Shown here: positions 26,054 through 34,966 of the stretch, in pieces
How positions within the stretch are numbered: position 1 is the first letter of the stretch
How the letters are laid out: the number at the start of each line of letters is the position of its first letter
From: JADJPF01 sp964492845
Lineage (GTDB): Bacteria; Acidobacteriota; Blastocatellia; Chloracidobacteriales; JADJPF01
DNA length: 64,000 bases
Direction of reading: 5' to 3'
Assembly: GCA_964492845.1 (NCBI GenBank)
Contig: CAZBMZ010000002.1
Location: forward strand, 248,001 to 312,000
Translations under genes and position numbers: made by a program
Notes under the pieces: model-generated
What the model was told of the DNA's origin: nothing
Database searches by the model: none
Seen by the model: only the letters and a program-made list of their open reading frames with translations

Positions 26054-27100
26054 ATGCACATTTCTGAATTTGATTATGATTTACCAACAGAATTAATTGC
26101 ACAAGAACCTACTAGCGAGCGTGACAAGTCTCGAATGTTAGTTGTTTCACGTTCAATAAATAATTTTTATGATAGTAATTTTATTGAGTTTTCAAGCTTA
26201 TTAACTGCAAAAGATTGTTTAGTCTTAAATGATACACAAGTTTTTCCTGCTCGCTTAAAAGGCCGTCGTCTAGGATTTTCTGCTCAAGTAGAAATTTTTT
26301 TAGTTCGTGAGCTAAAAAAAGATTGTTGGGAAGCATTAGTTAAACCTGGCCGTGCCTTAAAAGTTGGCTCACAGGCTAGTTTTGGAAACGATGAATTAGT
26401 TGCAAAAGTACTAGAACATCTGCCTAATGGAAGACGAGTAGTAGAATTTGTTAGTCAAACTCCATCAAGCGTTGATGAGCTAATAGAGCGTTTAGGACTA
26501 ACTCCGCTACCTCCTTATATAAAACGTGATGATCAAGAAACTTTGCGTTTAGATGGGGTTCGCTATCAAACGGTTTATGCTGCTGCTCGTGGTGCTGTAG
26601 CTGCACCAACCGCCGGATTACATTTTACTCCAGAAGTTTTGGCAAAAATCCAAGCTAAAGGAGTAAAAATTGTAAAAATTACTCATCATGTCGGCTATGG
26701 AACCTTTCAACCTGTTAGAGTCGAAGAAATAGAAAAACATTCTATCGAGTCAGAACACTCTATTGTTTCTACTAGCGCAGCGGAGACTATTAACCAAACT
26801 AAAAAAGCAGGGGGACGAGTAATTGTTGTTGGTACAACTACCACACGCGCTTTAGAAACGGCTGCTAATGATCATGGGGAAATTGTTGCAGGGAAATATG
26901 TTACAGAGCTTTTTATTTATCCTGGGTATAAATTTAAGATTGTAGACGCATTGCTAACCAATTTTCATTTGCCTAAGTCTTCACTTCTTATGTTAGTATC
27001 AGCTTTTGCTGGACACGCTTTGATAATGTCGGCTTATAATCACGCAGTCAAAGAAAAATATCGCTTTTATAGCTATGGCGATTGTATGTTTTTATCTTAA
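26054..27100 (+). CDS. queA: S-adenosylmethionine:tRNA ribosyltransferase-isomerase
   Basis: The 348 residues match QueA in length. QueA transfers and isomerises the ribosyl part of S-adenosylmethionine onto 7-aminomethyl-7-deazaguanine in tRNA, making epoxyqueuosine. Conserved segments are FDYDLPTELIAQEP at the start, LVLNDTQVFPARLKG, LPPYIKR, VAAPTAGLHFT, ITHHVGYGTFQPVR and LLTNFHLPKSSLLMLV. No other queuosine genes (tgt, queG) are adjacent. The ATG at 26054 is the first in frame, and the 5' end is consistent with homologues starting M-x-x-S-E-F-D-Y-x-L-P. Confidence 0.96.
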   Translation: MHISEFDYDLPTELIAQEPTSERDKSRMLVVSRSINNFYDSNFIEFSSLLTAKDCLVLNDTQVFPARLKGRRLGFSAQVEIFLVRELKKDCWEALVKPGRALKVGSQASFGNDELVAKVLEHLPNGRRVVEFVSQTPSSVDELIERLGLTPLPPYIKRDDQETLRLDGVRYQTVYAAARGAVAAPTAGLHFTPEVLAKIQAKGVKIVKITHHVGYGTFQPVRVEEIEKHSIESEHSIVSTSAAETINQTKKAGGRVIVVGTTTTRALETAANDHGEIVAGKYVTELFIYPGYKFKIVDALLTNFHLPKSSLLMLVSAFAGHALIMSAYNHAVKEKYRFYSYGDCMFLS

Positions 27101-27135
27101 TTTTCCATACTACAAAATTTGCTGAGGAGATAACT

Positions 27136-29094
27136 ATGCCAGATCCTACTAAAGATATTACTTCTATGTTAAAAGAAGGACGTATTTTTCCCCCAAATGA
27201 ATCTTTTAGCCAACAAGCTCATATTAAAAGCATGGCAGAATATGAAGAAATTTATCAGCGTGCAGCTAAAGATCCTGAAGGCTTTTGGGCAGATATAGCC
27301 CAAAATTTAGAGTGGTTTAAGCCATGGGAAAAAGTCCTAGATTGGCAACTACCTTTTGCTAAATGGTTTGTAGGCGGAGAAATCAACATTTCACATAATT
27401 GTTTAGACCGTCATCTAAAAACCTGGCGCAAAAATAAAGCTGCAATTATTTGGGAAGGTGAGCCGGGCGATAGTCGGATTTTGACTTACCAAACATTGCA
27501 TAGGGAAGTTTGTAGATTTGCTAACGCATTAAAAAATCATGGAATAGAAAAAGGCGACCGTGTAGCTATTTATATGCCTATGATTCCAGAGCTAGCAATT
27601 GCAATGTTGGCTTGTGCGCGAATAGGTGCAACACATAGTGTAGTATTTGGAGGATTTTCAGCTAATGCACTGCGCGATCGTATCAATGATGCTCAAGCAA
27701 AAGCAGTTGTTACGGCTGATGGTGGTTATAGACGAGGCCAGGAAATCCAGCTTAAATCTAGTGTTGATGAGGCTTTAGAAGAATGTCCATCGGTTAAACA
27801 AGTTTTTGTCTATCAGCGTACTAAAAACCAATTTATTACAATGAAAGAGGGTCGGGATCACTGGTGGCACGATGTAGTAACTAATGTTTCAGATGTTTGC
27901 GAGGCGGAAAAACTGGATTCTGAACATCCGCTTTTTATTCTTTACACCTCCGGGACAACAGGAAAACCAAAAGGAATTTTACATACTACAGGCGGATATA
28001 GTGTTAGCACTTATATAACTACTAAGTGGGTATTTGACTTAAAAGAAGAAGATACTTACTGGTGTACGGCTGATATAGGTTGGGTAACAGGGCATAGCTA
28101 TATTGTTTATGGGCCGCTAGCAAATGGAGCAACAAGCATAATGTATGAAGGCGCACCAAATTGGCCTCATCCAGACCGTTTTTGGCAAATGGTGGATAAA
28201 TATCAAGTAAGTATTTTCTACACAGCACCAACCGCAATTAGGGCTTTTATAAAATGGGGTGAAGATTGGACTAAACGTCATTCTTTAGATAGTTTACGGC
28301 TTTTAGGAACTGTTGGAGAGCCAATAAATCCAGAGGCTTGGATGTGGTATCACCGGGTAATTGGTAAAGAGCGTTGTCCAATAGTTGATACTTGGTGGCA
28401 AACGGAAACAGGGGCAATAATGATAACACCGCTTCCGGGAGCAACTCCAACTGTCCCAGGCTCAGCTACAAGACCATTTCCGGGAATTATCATGGATGTA
28501 GTAACTAAAAAAGGGGAATCAGTTCCAGATAATGTTGGAGGATATTTAGTAATAAAACAACCTTGGCCGTCAATGCTTCGGACGATTTATGGGGATGATG
28601 AGCGATATAAACAGCAATATTGGACTGAAATTGAAGGTTGTTATTTTGCTGGAGATGGTGCGCGTCGGGATGATCGCGGGTATTTTTGGATTATGGGACG
28701 TGTAGACGATGTGTTAAATGTTTCTGGACATAGACTTAGCACTATGGAAATAGAAAGTGCTTTGGTCAGCCATCCTCTAGTAGCAGAAGCAGCAGCCGTT
28801 GGGCGACCAGATCCATTAAAAGGCGAAGCTGTAGCAGTATTTGTTACCTTAGAAGGTGGTCGAAAAGGCTCAGAAGAGCTTAAACAAGAACTGCGCGAGC
28901 ATGTTGCTAAAGAAATAGGTGCTTTAGCTAAACCTGATGATATTCGTTTTACTGATTCACTTCCAAAAACACGTAGTGGAAAAATTATGCGTAGACTTCT
29001 TAGAGATATTGCCGCGGGTAGTGAGACTATAGGCGATACTACTACTTTAGAAGATATTTCTATTTTAGCTAAATTGCGCGAAGATGAAGAATAG
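27136..29094 (+). CDS. acs: Acetate-CoA ligase (acetyl-CoA synthetase)
   Basis: This 652-residue AMP-forming enzyme converts acetate, ATP and CoA to acetyl-CoA. Visible signatures are ILYTSGTTGKPKGILHTTGG (P-loop-like AMP-binding), the TWWQTETGA motif, YFAGDGARRDDRGY, and the C-terminal PKTRSGKIMRRLLR. The lysine in that last motif is the site that protein acetylation regulates in other bacteria. The frame is open upstream to an ATG at 27082, but the Shine-Dalgarno GAGGAGA at 27124-27130 points to 27136 as the start, which also gives the normal family length. It follows queA by 35 bases. A strong bidirectional terminator ends it. Confidence 0.96.
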   Translation: MPDPTKDITSMLKEGRIFPPNESFSQQAHIKSMAEYEEIYQRAAKDPEGFWADIAQNLEWFKPWEKVLDWQLPFAKWFVGGEINISHNCLDRHLKTWRKNKAAIIWEGEPGDSRILTYQTLHREVCRFANALKNHGIEKGDRVAIYMPMIPELAIAMLACARIGATHSVVFGGFSANALRDRINDAQAKAVVTADGGYRRGQEIQLKSSVDEALEECPSVKQVFVYQRTKNQFITMKEGRDHWWHDVVTNVSDVCEAEKLDSEHPLFILYTSGTTGKPKGILHTTGGYSVSTYITTKWVFDLKEEDTYWCTADIGWVTGHSYIVYGPLANGATSIMYEGAPNWPHPDRFWQMVDKYQVSIFYTAPTAIRAFIKWGEDWTKRHSLDSLRLLGTVGEPINPEAWMWYHRVIGKERCPIVDTWWQTETGAIMITPLPGATPTVPGSATRPFPGIIMDVVTKKGESVPDNVGGYLVIKQPWPSMLRTIYGDDERYKQQYWTEIEGCYFAGDGARRDDRGYFWIMGRVDDVLNVSGHRLSTMEIESALVSHPLVAEAAAVGRPDPLKGEAVAVFVTLEGGRKGSEELKQELREHVAKEIGALAKPDDIRFTDSLPKTRSGKIMRRLLRDIAAGSETIGDTTTLEDISILAKLREDEE

Positions 29095-29124
29095 AGCTAT
29101 CTGTTTGTATTTGCTATGTTTGTT

Positions 29125-29161
29125 AAAAAGAAATCAAGAATCTTATTCTTGATTTCTTTTT
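29125..29161. terminator. Bidirectional intrinsic terminator between acs and the PP2C gene
   Basis: A perfect 17-bp inverted repeat with a three-base loop (left arm from 29125, right arm to 29161) has A5 at one edge and T5 at the other. Both strands therefore read a stem followed by a U-tract. It sits between two convergent genes and should stop both. Confidence 0.85.
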
Positions 29162-29168
29162 GGGATTG

Positions 29169-30407
29169 CTAAAAGTTGCCTTCAGGATTATTTTTAGAAA
29201 TAAAAGCTACTCTTATTAAAGATTTTCCATCTGTTTGTGGGCTAATTTTTCGCACTTGTACATAAATCTTATAAAGAGGTTCCTCTAAATCATAAAGTCT
29301 AAACTCTCGTGGCATTGGCAAAGAAATATGTAGCAAATCATCAATAGCTACTTCATGCCCTAATAAAAAGGACGCATCCATTTTGCCTATTTGAAGCGTC
29401 TCTGAATTTTCAAAAAATTCTCCTGATGATGTATTAATTCCATGAATTTCAATTGGATAACGTGTACCAACTTGGCGAGATAATATATTCGCATTATTGC
29501 CTAATAACTCTATTCGTTTACGTGATACTTGTTCATCTTCTGCATAAGGATCAAAGGTACTTAAATGCTGTACTTCTGTGGTAAGGTGTTGCCTTTCTCG
29601 TCTGCTTGGCAGTCCATCACCTTCAAATCTAGCTAATACAACAGTTATATTGTCTTCTCCACCTCGCTGTTTAGCAAGTGTGACCATATGGGTAGAACCT
29701 GCATCAATAGAATAGTTTGTAGCATACATAACCATTTCTTGAGCAGAAATTTTGTTAGACAAACCATCGCTACAAAGTAATAAATAATCTCCTCGCTCTA
29801 AATTAATAGTGGAAATGGCTACTTGAATAGTTTGAGCATTGCCAATAGCTTGTAAAATAACATTGCTACGGGCGTGTTTATGAACCTCATCTGGATTTAC
29901 TACACCTTTAGAAACTAATACTCCTGCTAAGGTTTGATCCATAGTAAGTTGTTTAATGCGGTGACCCCGGATAATGTAAGCGCGGGAATCTCCTACAGTC
30001 CCAATATATGCTTTATCTTTTTCTACCATTGCAACAGTAAGAGTAGCTTTCATCCATTGTTGTTTAGGATCTTTAACGTTTTCTGACCAAACTGTATGAT
30101 TAGCTTGCTCTACAGCAGCAGTTAATCTATCTGTAGGATTAATACTATTATTCATTGACATTAAGGCATCTTTTATTGATAAAACAGATAGCTCACTAGC
30201 GAGTTCTCCTAGCTGTGAACCACCTACACCATCAGAAACCACTAACAATAAATAATTGTCACCTAAAGGTTTTTCTATTTGGCAAGTATCAGCTAAACTT
30301 TTACCTTTTTTTAAGTCTGTTAATAAAAAGCTATCCTCATTATTTTTCCGAACTATACCAGGATCGCTAATGGCACAAACCGAAGTAATTATGGATCCGC
30401 TCTTCAT
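29169..30407 (-). CDS. PP2C-family serine/threonine phosphatase
   Basis: In this 412-residue protein, residues about 1-260 are a bacterial PP2C (Stp-like) metal-dependent phosphatase. Metal-binding and core motifs are VRKNNEDSFLL, VVSDGVGGSQLGELAS, GTVGDSRAYII, LLLCSDGLSN and GGEDNITVVLARFE. The remaining 150 residues are an unrecognised C-terminal domain with beta-rich segments, longer than the usual 240-residue Stp. It should be cytoplasmic, since no membrane helix is seen. It may reverse the action of Ser/Thr kinases, such as the REC-kinase at 39418-40944, but it is 9 kb away and not in its operon. It shares a terminator with acs. Confidence 0.9.
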   Translation of the reverse strand: MKSGSIITSVCAISDPGIVRKNNEDSFLLTDLKKGKSLADTCQIEKPLGDNYLLLVVSDGVGGSQLGELASELSVLSIKDALMSMNNSINPTDRLTAAVEQANHTVWSENVKDPKQQWMKATLTVAMVEKDKAYIGTVGDSRAYIIRGHRIKQLTMDQTLAGVLVSKGVVNPDEVHKHARSNVILQAIGNAQTIQVAISTINLERGDYLLLCSDGLSNKISAQEMVMYATNYSIDAGSTHMVTLAKQRGGEDNITVVLARFEGDGLPSRRERQHLTTEVQHLSTFDPYAEDEQVSRKRIELLGNNANILSRQVGTRYPIEIHGINTSSGEFFENSETLQIGKMDASFLLGHEVAIDDLLHISLPMPREFRLYDLEEPLYKIYVQVRKISPQTDGKSLIRVAFISKNNPEGNF

Positions 30408-30509
30408 GCAACGCTCCTAGGTGTAAAATCTTGCATTATTACTATACTAATTACACTATACTATTTATTTTATGATTAATACGCTTAATTAAAGATATAT
30501 ATTAAATTA

Positions 30510-30935
30510 TTAAGATCTAGCACGAAAACTATGATAAATACTTTGTACTAGAGAAGCAAGTATTGTTCCAACCATATAAAGAGTAAAAAGGAATAGGAAG
30601 GCAACAAATCCAATACCAGCTAGTAAAGATATTGCGCCAAAAATCAGCGCGATAGGTAGCATTTGAAATATACCAAATAATATTGTTAAGGACAAAGAAC
30701 CTATCATCAACAAAAAGCTATAGGCTAATAAATTAGCTAAAGATTTGTCAAAGCCTTGGCTTACAGGCTCAACTTGTTGTTGAAAAAGACTATTGTTGTT
30801 ATTAATTACAGGTAAAGCTAGATTATAACAACGCTGACAAGTTTCTGTTAGTGGATCAAATTGGTCAGCTAAATGGCAAATTTCACAACGTGTTGGCGGA
30901 TTTTTCTTTTTTATGATGAGTTGACTACTTGACAT
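30510..30935 (-). CDS. Small membrane protein with N-terminal zinc ribbon
   Basis: These 141 residues begin with a cytoplasmic part holding two cysteine pairs, CEICHLADQFDPLTETCQRC (about residues 17-36). This is a typical C-x2-C..C-x2-C zinc-ribbon spacing. Two long hydrophobic segments follow (about 65-95 and 97-130). No function is known to me. It lies 102 bp upstream of the PP2C gene on the same strand and may be co-transcribed with it, which would suggest a regulatory membrane partner; that is inference only. Confidence 0.7.
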   Translation of the reverse strand: MSSSQLIIKKKNPPTRCEICHLADQFDPLTETCQRCYNLALPVINNNNSLFQQQVEPVSQGFDKSLANLLAYSFLLMIGSLSLTILFGIFQMLPIALIFGAISLLAGIGFVAFLFLFTLYMVGTILASLVQSIYHSFRARS

Positions 30936-31162
30936 TGCTTTTTACCAACACGACATAATATAGCAGAAAAGTCTTTCTTTTAAGAGATTATAGATTTTTA
31001 TGTCTGCCACTGTCGAGGCATTAAATACAAAAGCTCTAAAGTAAAATATAGGTAATAGTGTCTAGTAATTTTAGTTGGTTTAGAACTATAGATAAGTTTT
31101 GATAAAGCAAGTTATTATTTGGAATAAACTTTTTCTAAATAATGTGGAAAAATTAAAAGGTT

Positions 31163-32554
31163 ATGACAAAGAAAATTGCAATTTTTGGGGGAAGTTTTGA
31201 CCCTCCTGGACTACATCATTATGAAATAGCTAAAGCACTAAGTGAGCAATTTGATAAAGTGATAATAGTTCCTTGTGGCCCAAGGCCAGACAAAGTTTCT
31301 ACTAATGATGTTGAGACTATACATCGCGCTACAATGGTGGATTTAACCTTTCGCCCATTAAAAAATGTTGAAGTAGAACTTTTTGACTTAGAAAATGCTA
31401 CTTTTACCCGAACACATGATTTAGAGGAAAAATTTTCCCAAAAGGGAGAACTTTGGCATGTAATTGGTACAGAATGGATTGATGGAGGAAGCCAAAACAA
31501 ATCAGCAATACAAATGTCTTGGGAAAAAGGGCCAGAAGTTTGGCAAGAACTAAAATTTGCTGTTATTACTCGTGAAGGATTTGCTTGTAAAAAGCAAGAT
31601 CTTCCTCCAAAACATAAATTAATCCCATTAAGCTTTACTGGTTCTAGTGCCAAAATTAGAGAAGAAATTTTTAGACATAATTCTATTAACTCACTAGTTA
31701 CTTTAGAAGTTGCTCAATATATTAAACGTTATGGATTATACCGAGGGAGAATACCTAATCGAGTAACTAAGTATAGTTTAACAGAACCTAAGTTAATGAT
31801 TGTGTTGGATGAAAGAAATCAAAAGGCAGTAGAACTAGCAAAAGGGTTTCAGAAATTTGAAGATTTAGCTAATCCCAATTGTATTTTAGTTATTGGTGGT
31901 GATGGGACAATGCTTCATGCTATTAGGCAACATTGGCAGTTAAGATTGCCGTTTTTAGGTGTTAATGCTGGGCATCTGGGCTTTTTACTAAATGATCCAC
32001 AAGAAGTCTTACCTACAAGTTTTCCCAGGGAAAATCTATTACTTAGGCAACTACCTTTGTTATATGTTGAAACAGAAACAGAAACCGGGATTAAGCAAAA
32101 TGCTTTAGCATTTAATGATACTTGGGTAGAGCGTTCTACAAGTCAAACAGCTTGGTTAGAAATTAAGCTTAATGGGGAAATAAAGTTAGCTAAATTAGTT
32201 GCTGATGGGGCTTTAGTTGCTACTGCTGCTGGTTCAACTGCTTATGCACGAGCTATGGGAGCTATGCCACTACTAGCAGATACTCCAGCTTTAATATTAG
32301 TTGGATCAAATGTAATGGATCCCCCTAATTGGAAGTCTGTTTTGCTTTCATATGATTCTCAAATAGAAATTCGTAATATAAACCTCAATAAACGGCCTAT
32401 AGTTGCTTATGTAGATGGGCTTTGTCAAGGTAGTGTAAAAAATGTGCTAATTCGGGTAAGTCGAATTGCAGCAGCAGAACTAGCATTTTTTCCAAGCCAT
32501 GATATGGCTGAAAAAATAGCACAAATTCAATTCCCACAAACAGTTAAACTATAA
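31163..32554 (+). CDS. Predicted bifunctional NadD-NadK fusion (nicotinate-nucleotide adenylyltransferase / NAD kinase)
   Basis: One 463-residue frame joins two NAD-synthesis enzymes. Residues about 1-190 are a NadD/CTP-transferase-like domain: IAIFGGSFDPPGLHH at the nucleotide-binding start, VPCGPRPDK, and TGSSAKIREEI at the end. Residues about 205-455 are an NAD kinase: LVIGGDGTMLHAIRQ near 240, FLGVNAGHLGFL, the substrate-binding Asn-Asp in LAFNDTWVE, and DGALVATAAGSTAYARAMGA near 346. The gene could make NAD from nicotinate mononucleotide via deamido-NAD (with NadE) and then NADP. The usual H-x-G-H of NadD is changed to G-L-H-H, so activity of the first half needs testing. There is no frameshift or internal start. 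It is convergent with hisZ, 6 bp apart. Confidence 0.88.
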   Translation: MTKKIAIFGGSFDPPGLHHYEIAKALSEQFDKVIIVPCGPRPDKVSTNDVETIHRATMVDLTFRPLKNVEVELFDLENATFTRTHDLEEKFSQKGELWHVIGTEWIDGGSQNKSAIQMSWEKGPEVWQELKFAVITREGFACKKQDLPPKHKLIPLSFTGSSAKIREEIFRHNSINSLVTLEVAQYIKRYGLYRGRIPNRVTKYSLTEPKLMIVLDERNQKAVELAKGFQKFEDLANPNCILVIGGDGTMLHAIRQHWQLRLPFLGVNAGHLGFLLNDPQEVLPTSFPRENLLLRQLPLLYVETETETGIKQNALAFNDTWVERSTSQTAWLEIKLNGEIKLAKLVADGALVATAAGSTAYARAMGAMPLLADTPALILVGSNVMDPPNWKSVLLSYDSQIEIRNINLNKRPIVAYVDGLCQGSVKNVLIRVSRIAAAELAFFPSHDMAEKIAQIQFPQTVKL

Positions 32555-32560
32555 AATCTT

Positions 32561-33667
32561 TTAATTTATTATTATTTTGTCAGTAATCTCTATTTGTTTA
32601 TTTTCTTGTCTAAGCTTTTTTGCTTGTTGAAACATTTTTACTAAATCTTGAGAAGCAGATAAAAGTTGTTTGTTTGCGTCGGATAGAGAAATATTTTTAA
32701 GAGTGTTAGCTAGAAGATCTAAGGAAAGTTGAAAGCCTACCGCAGAATCTTCAACCGCAAAATTTTTAAGCAAGCTGTCATAACGTCCGCCACTACCAAC
32801 AGTCGATCCAATACCAGAGCTATAAATCTTAAATGTCATACCTGTGTAGTAATTAAGCCCTTGAACGTCTCCTAAATCAAGTTTTAAGTAATTGGAAATC
32901 TCAAGGTTTTCAGCAATTTCTAAGATACCGGTTAGATCCATTAAAGCATTGGCAATCTTTTCATTGTATGAAGAAAAGCTAGCAGCTTGCTCCAAAATAT
33001 CAGCTTTTCCCATAGTTCTAAATAGATTTAATAAAATTTTGCTTTCCTGTGGATTAAGTCTAGTGCTTAAGAATTTGTTTAATAATGAGCTATTTTTTTT
33101 ATCCACTAAAGAATGAAAACTAGTAATTTCATCAGTATCTAGTTTTAAGTATTCTGCAATGCCATTAAAAAAATTAACATGGCTTAAAACAATGATGAAA
33201 TCGGACATTCCTAGCCTGGTCAGAGCCTCTATTGCAATTAATAAAACCTCTAAATCTGCTTCTAGTCGGTCATTTCCAATATGTTCAAGCCCTAATTGAT
33301 GATAGTCATGAGGCTTTTGTTTATGTGCTTCTTTATAGCGGAAAACTTCGCCATTATAGCAAAGCCTAATGGGGCGAGGGCTTTCAGTAAAATGAGTTGC
33401 TATAGTTCGAGCAACTAGGGAAGTAAGATCTGGACGTAGTGCTAAAAGCTCTCCATCGCTATCTAAAAATCGATAAGTATGTTTAGCTGCTTCTTGACCC
33501 ATTCCTAGAGCAAAAAGATTATGATAATCAAATATTGGTAAAATAATTTCTTCATAAGACCAGGCTGCAAAGACAGATAAAACTTGTTGTTCAATTGCGC
33601 GACGTTTTTTTACTTCTTCGCCAAAAAAATAGCGGACACCTTGAGGAATTTTTGCTAAAGATTTCAA
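32561..33667 (-). CDS. hisZ: ATP phosphoribosyltransferase regulatory subunit
   Basis: This 368-residue protein resembles the catalytic core of class II histidyl-tRNA synthetase but lacks the anticodon-binding domain. Recognisable parts are IPQGVRYFFGEEVKKRR, the motif-2-like ALRPDLTSLVARTIATHF, and YNGEVFRYKEAHKQKPHDYHQLGLEHIG. The later DVQGLNYYTGMTFKIYSSGIG..VGSGGRYDSLL segment corresponds to the histidine-binding HisA-type motifs. HisZ pairs with a short HisG to form the first enzyme of histidine synthesis. hisG is not in the window. It follows mqnC by 44 bp on the same strand. A degenerate second histidyl-tRNA synthetase is a less likely alternative. Confidence 0.88.
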   Translation of the reverse strand: MKSLAKIPQGVRYFFGEEVKKRRAIEQQVLSVFAAWSYEEIILPIFDYHNLFALGMGQEAAKHTYRFLDSDGELLALRPDLTSLVARTIATHFTESPRPIRLCYNGEVFRYKEAHKQKPHDYHQLGLEHIGNDRLEADLEVLLIAIEALTRLGMSDFIIVLSHVNFFNGIAEYLKLDTDEITSFHSLVDKKNSSLLNKFLSTRLNPQESKILLNLFRTMGKADILEQAASFSSYNEKIANALMDLTGILEIAENLEISNYLKLDLGDVQGLNYYTGMTFKIYSSGIGSTVGSGGRYDSLLKNFAVEDSAVGFQLSLDLLANTLKNISLSDANKQLLSASQDLVKMFQQAKKLRQENKQIEITDKIIIN

Positions 33668-33711
33668 TTATTTTGCTCCCAAAGTTGTTTAATTTTTGTT
33701 TATTGGGACAA

Positions 33712-34785
33712 TTAGCCTATAGCAAGACGATGATAGCCAGCATTTCTTTTTGCTGGTGTAAAACCTTCAGAAATAATAACTTCCCTTAACATTTCTTCTG
33801 TAGCTTTATGGTTAGCACCAGCTTTAGAGATTACATTTTCCTCTATCATTGTGCTTCCAATATCATTTGCTCCGCAGTGGAGTGCTTGCCGGCCAACATC
33901 TAAACCTTGGGTAAGCCAGGAAACTTGATGATTTTTAATATTTTGTAGATAAATTCTTGCTAGTGTAAACCAGCGTAAGTATTCTTTACCTGATACACGA
34001 TCAGGATATTTTTTCATAAGAGGGGTATTATCTGGTTGTAGTGTCCAAGGAATAAAGGCAATAAACCCGCCAGTTTTTTCTTGAAGTTGATAGAGCCTTT
34101 CTAAATGCTCAATTCTATGTTCAATGGTTTCTCCCATTCCAAAAGTCATTGTTGCAGTTGTTGGAATACCTAACTTATGAGCTACTTCCATTACATAAAG
34201 CCATTCTTGGGCGTTGCACTCAGTACGACGACGGCGGCGGATTTCATCAACTAATATTTCTCCCCCTCCACCAGGAATAGAATCTAGTCCAGCATTCTTA
34301 AGTCTAACTAACACTTGTTCAACAGACATTTTGTAAATTTTGGCAAAGTTATCAATTTCTGGAGGGGAAAAACAATGCAGGTAAATCCCATAGCGGCTTT
34401 TTAGTTCTTGTAGCATTGTTTCATAGTATTCAAAGGGTAAATCTGGATGTAGCCCCCCTTGCATTAAAACCCCGCTACCACCGATTTCAATCATTTCTTC
34501 AACTTTATGGAAAATTTCTTCATGACTAAGTACATAACCTTCTGCTGAACCGGGTTTGCGGTAAAAAGCACAAAATGTACAAACAGAAGTGCAGACATTG
34601 CTATAGTTTATATTTCTATCCACTACATAAGAAATTAAGTTATCTGGATGCAAACGGTTACGCACTTCATTTGCTAAAGCAAAAAGCTCCTCTGACGGCA
34701 TTTCTGTAATCATTTCTAGTGCTAATGCTGGAGTAATTCTTCCCGTAGTTTCTAAAGTTTTGTTTATAGAAGTAGCTGTAAGCAT
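33712..34785 (-). CDS. mqnC: Cyclic dehypoxanthine futalosine synthase (radical SAM)
   Basis: The 357 residues include the radical-SAM cluster motif C65-x3-C69-x2-C72 (NVCTSVCTFCAFYRKPG). Strong MqnC signatures follow: GVLMQGGLHPDLPFEYYE, LHCFSPPEIDNFAK, GLDSIPGGGGEILVDE, TTATMTFGMGETIEHRIEHL, FIPWTLQPDNTPL and GANDIGSTMIEENV. MqnC cyclises dehypoxanthine futalosine in the alternative (futalosine) menaquinone pathway. The wording of the GGGGEIL and IPW motifs separates it from MqnE and from CofH. A promoter is predicted at 34833-34862. The other mqn genes are elsewhere. Menaquinone would feed the complex I encoded at 46-56 kb. Confidence 0.93.
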   Translation of the reverse strand: MLTATSINKTLETTGRITPALALEMITEMPSEELFALANEVRNRLHPDNLISYVVDRNINYSNVCTSVCTFCAFYRKPGSAEGYVLSHEEIFHKVEEMIEIGGSGVLMQGGLHPDLPFEYYETMLQELKSRYGIYLHCFSPPEIDNFAKIYKMSVEQVLVRLKNAGLDSIPGGGGEILVDEIRRRRRTECNAQEWLYVMEVAHKLGIPTTATMTFGMGETIEHRIEHLERLYQLQEKTGGFIAFIPWTLQPDNTPLMKKYPDRVSGKEYLRWFTLARIYLQNIKNHQVSWLTQGLDVGRQALHCGANDIGSTMIEENVISKAGANHKATEEMLREVIISEGFTPAKRNAGYHRLAIG

Positions 34786-34832
34786 AAACTAAAATTTTCC
34801 TATAAAGATTTATATTAAAAATGGCCTTAAAA

Positions 34833-34862
34833 AGTATGGCACGAGAAACTTAACAACGTCAA
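34833..34862 (-). promoter_or_regulatory. Possible promoter of mqnC-hisZ
   Basis: On the minus strand, TTGACG (34862-34857) and CATACT (34838-34833) are 18 bp apart and start about 50 bp upstream of the mqnC ATG. The match is reasonable but not perfect. Confidence 0.45.
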
Positions 34863-34933
34863 TGCAACAGGAATGCAACAGAAAATAGAGAAAATTATTG
34901 AGAGGTTGAAAAATATTGTTTAAAAGTAAAAAA

Positions 34934-34954
34934 GACTGCTAGTTTTTAGCAGCC
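34934..34954 (-). terminator. Intrinsic terminator of the intron-containing tRNA-fMet gene
   Basis: GACTGCTA/TAGCAGCC, with one mismatch and a five-base loop, lies just after the tRNA 3' end. On the minus strand it is followed by a run of six T, and on the plus strand by five T. This separates the tRNA transcript from mqnC. Confidence 0.75.
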
Positions 34955-34966
34955 TTTTTATATTAA

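Noticed and set aside
27082..27135. Upstream ATG start of acs
   Set aside because: It overlaps queA, adds 18 residues not typical of the family, and the good Shine-Dalgarno precedes 27136.
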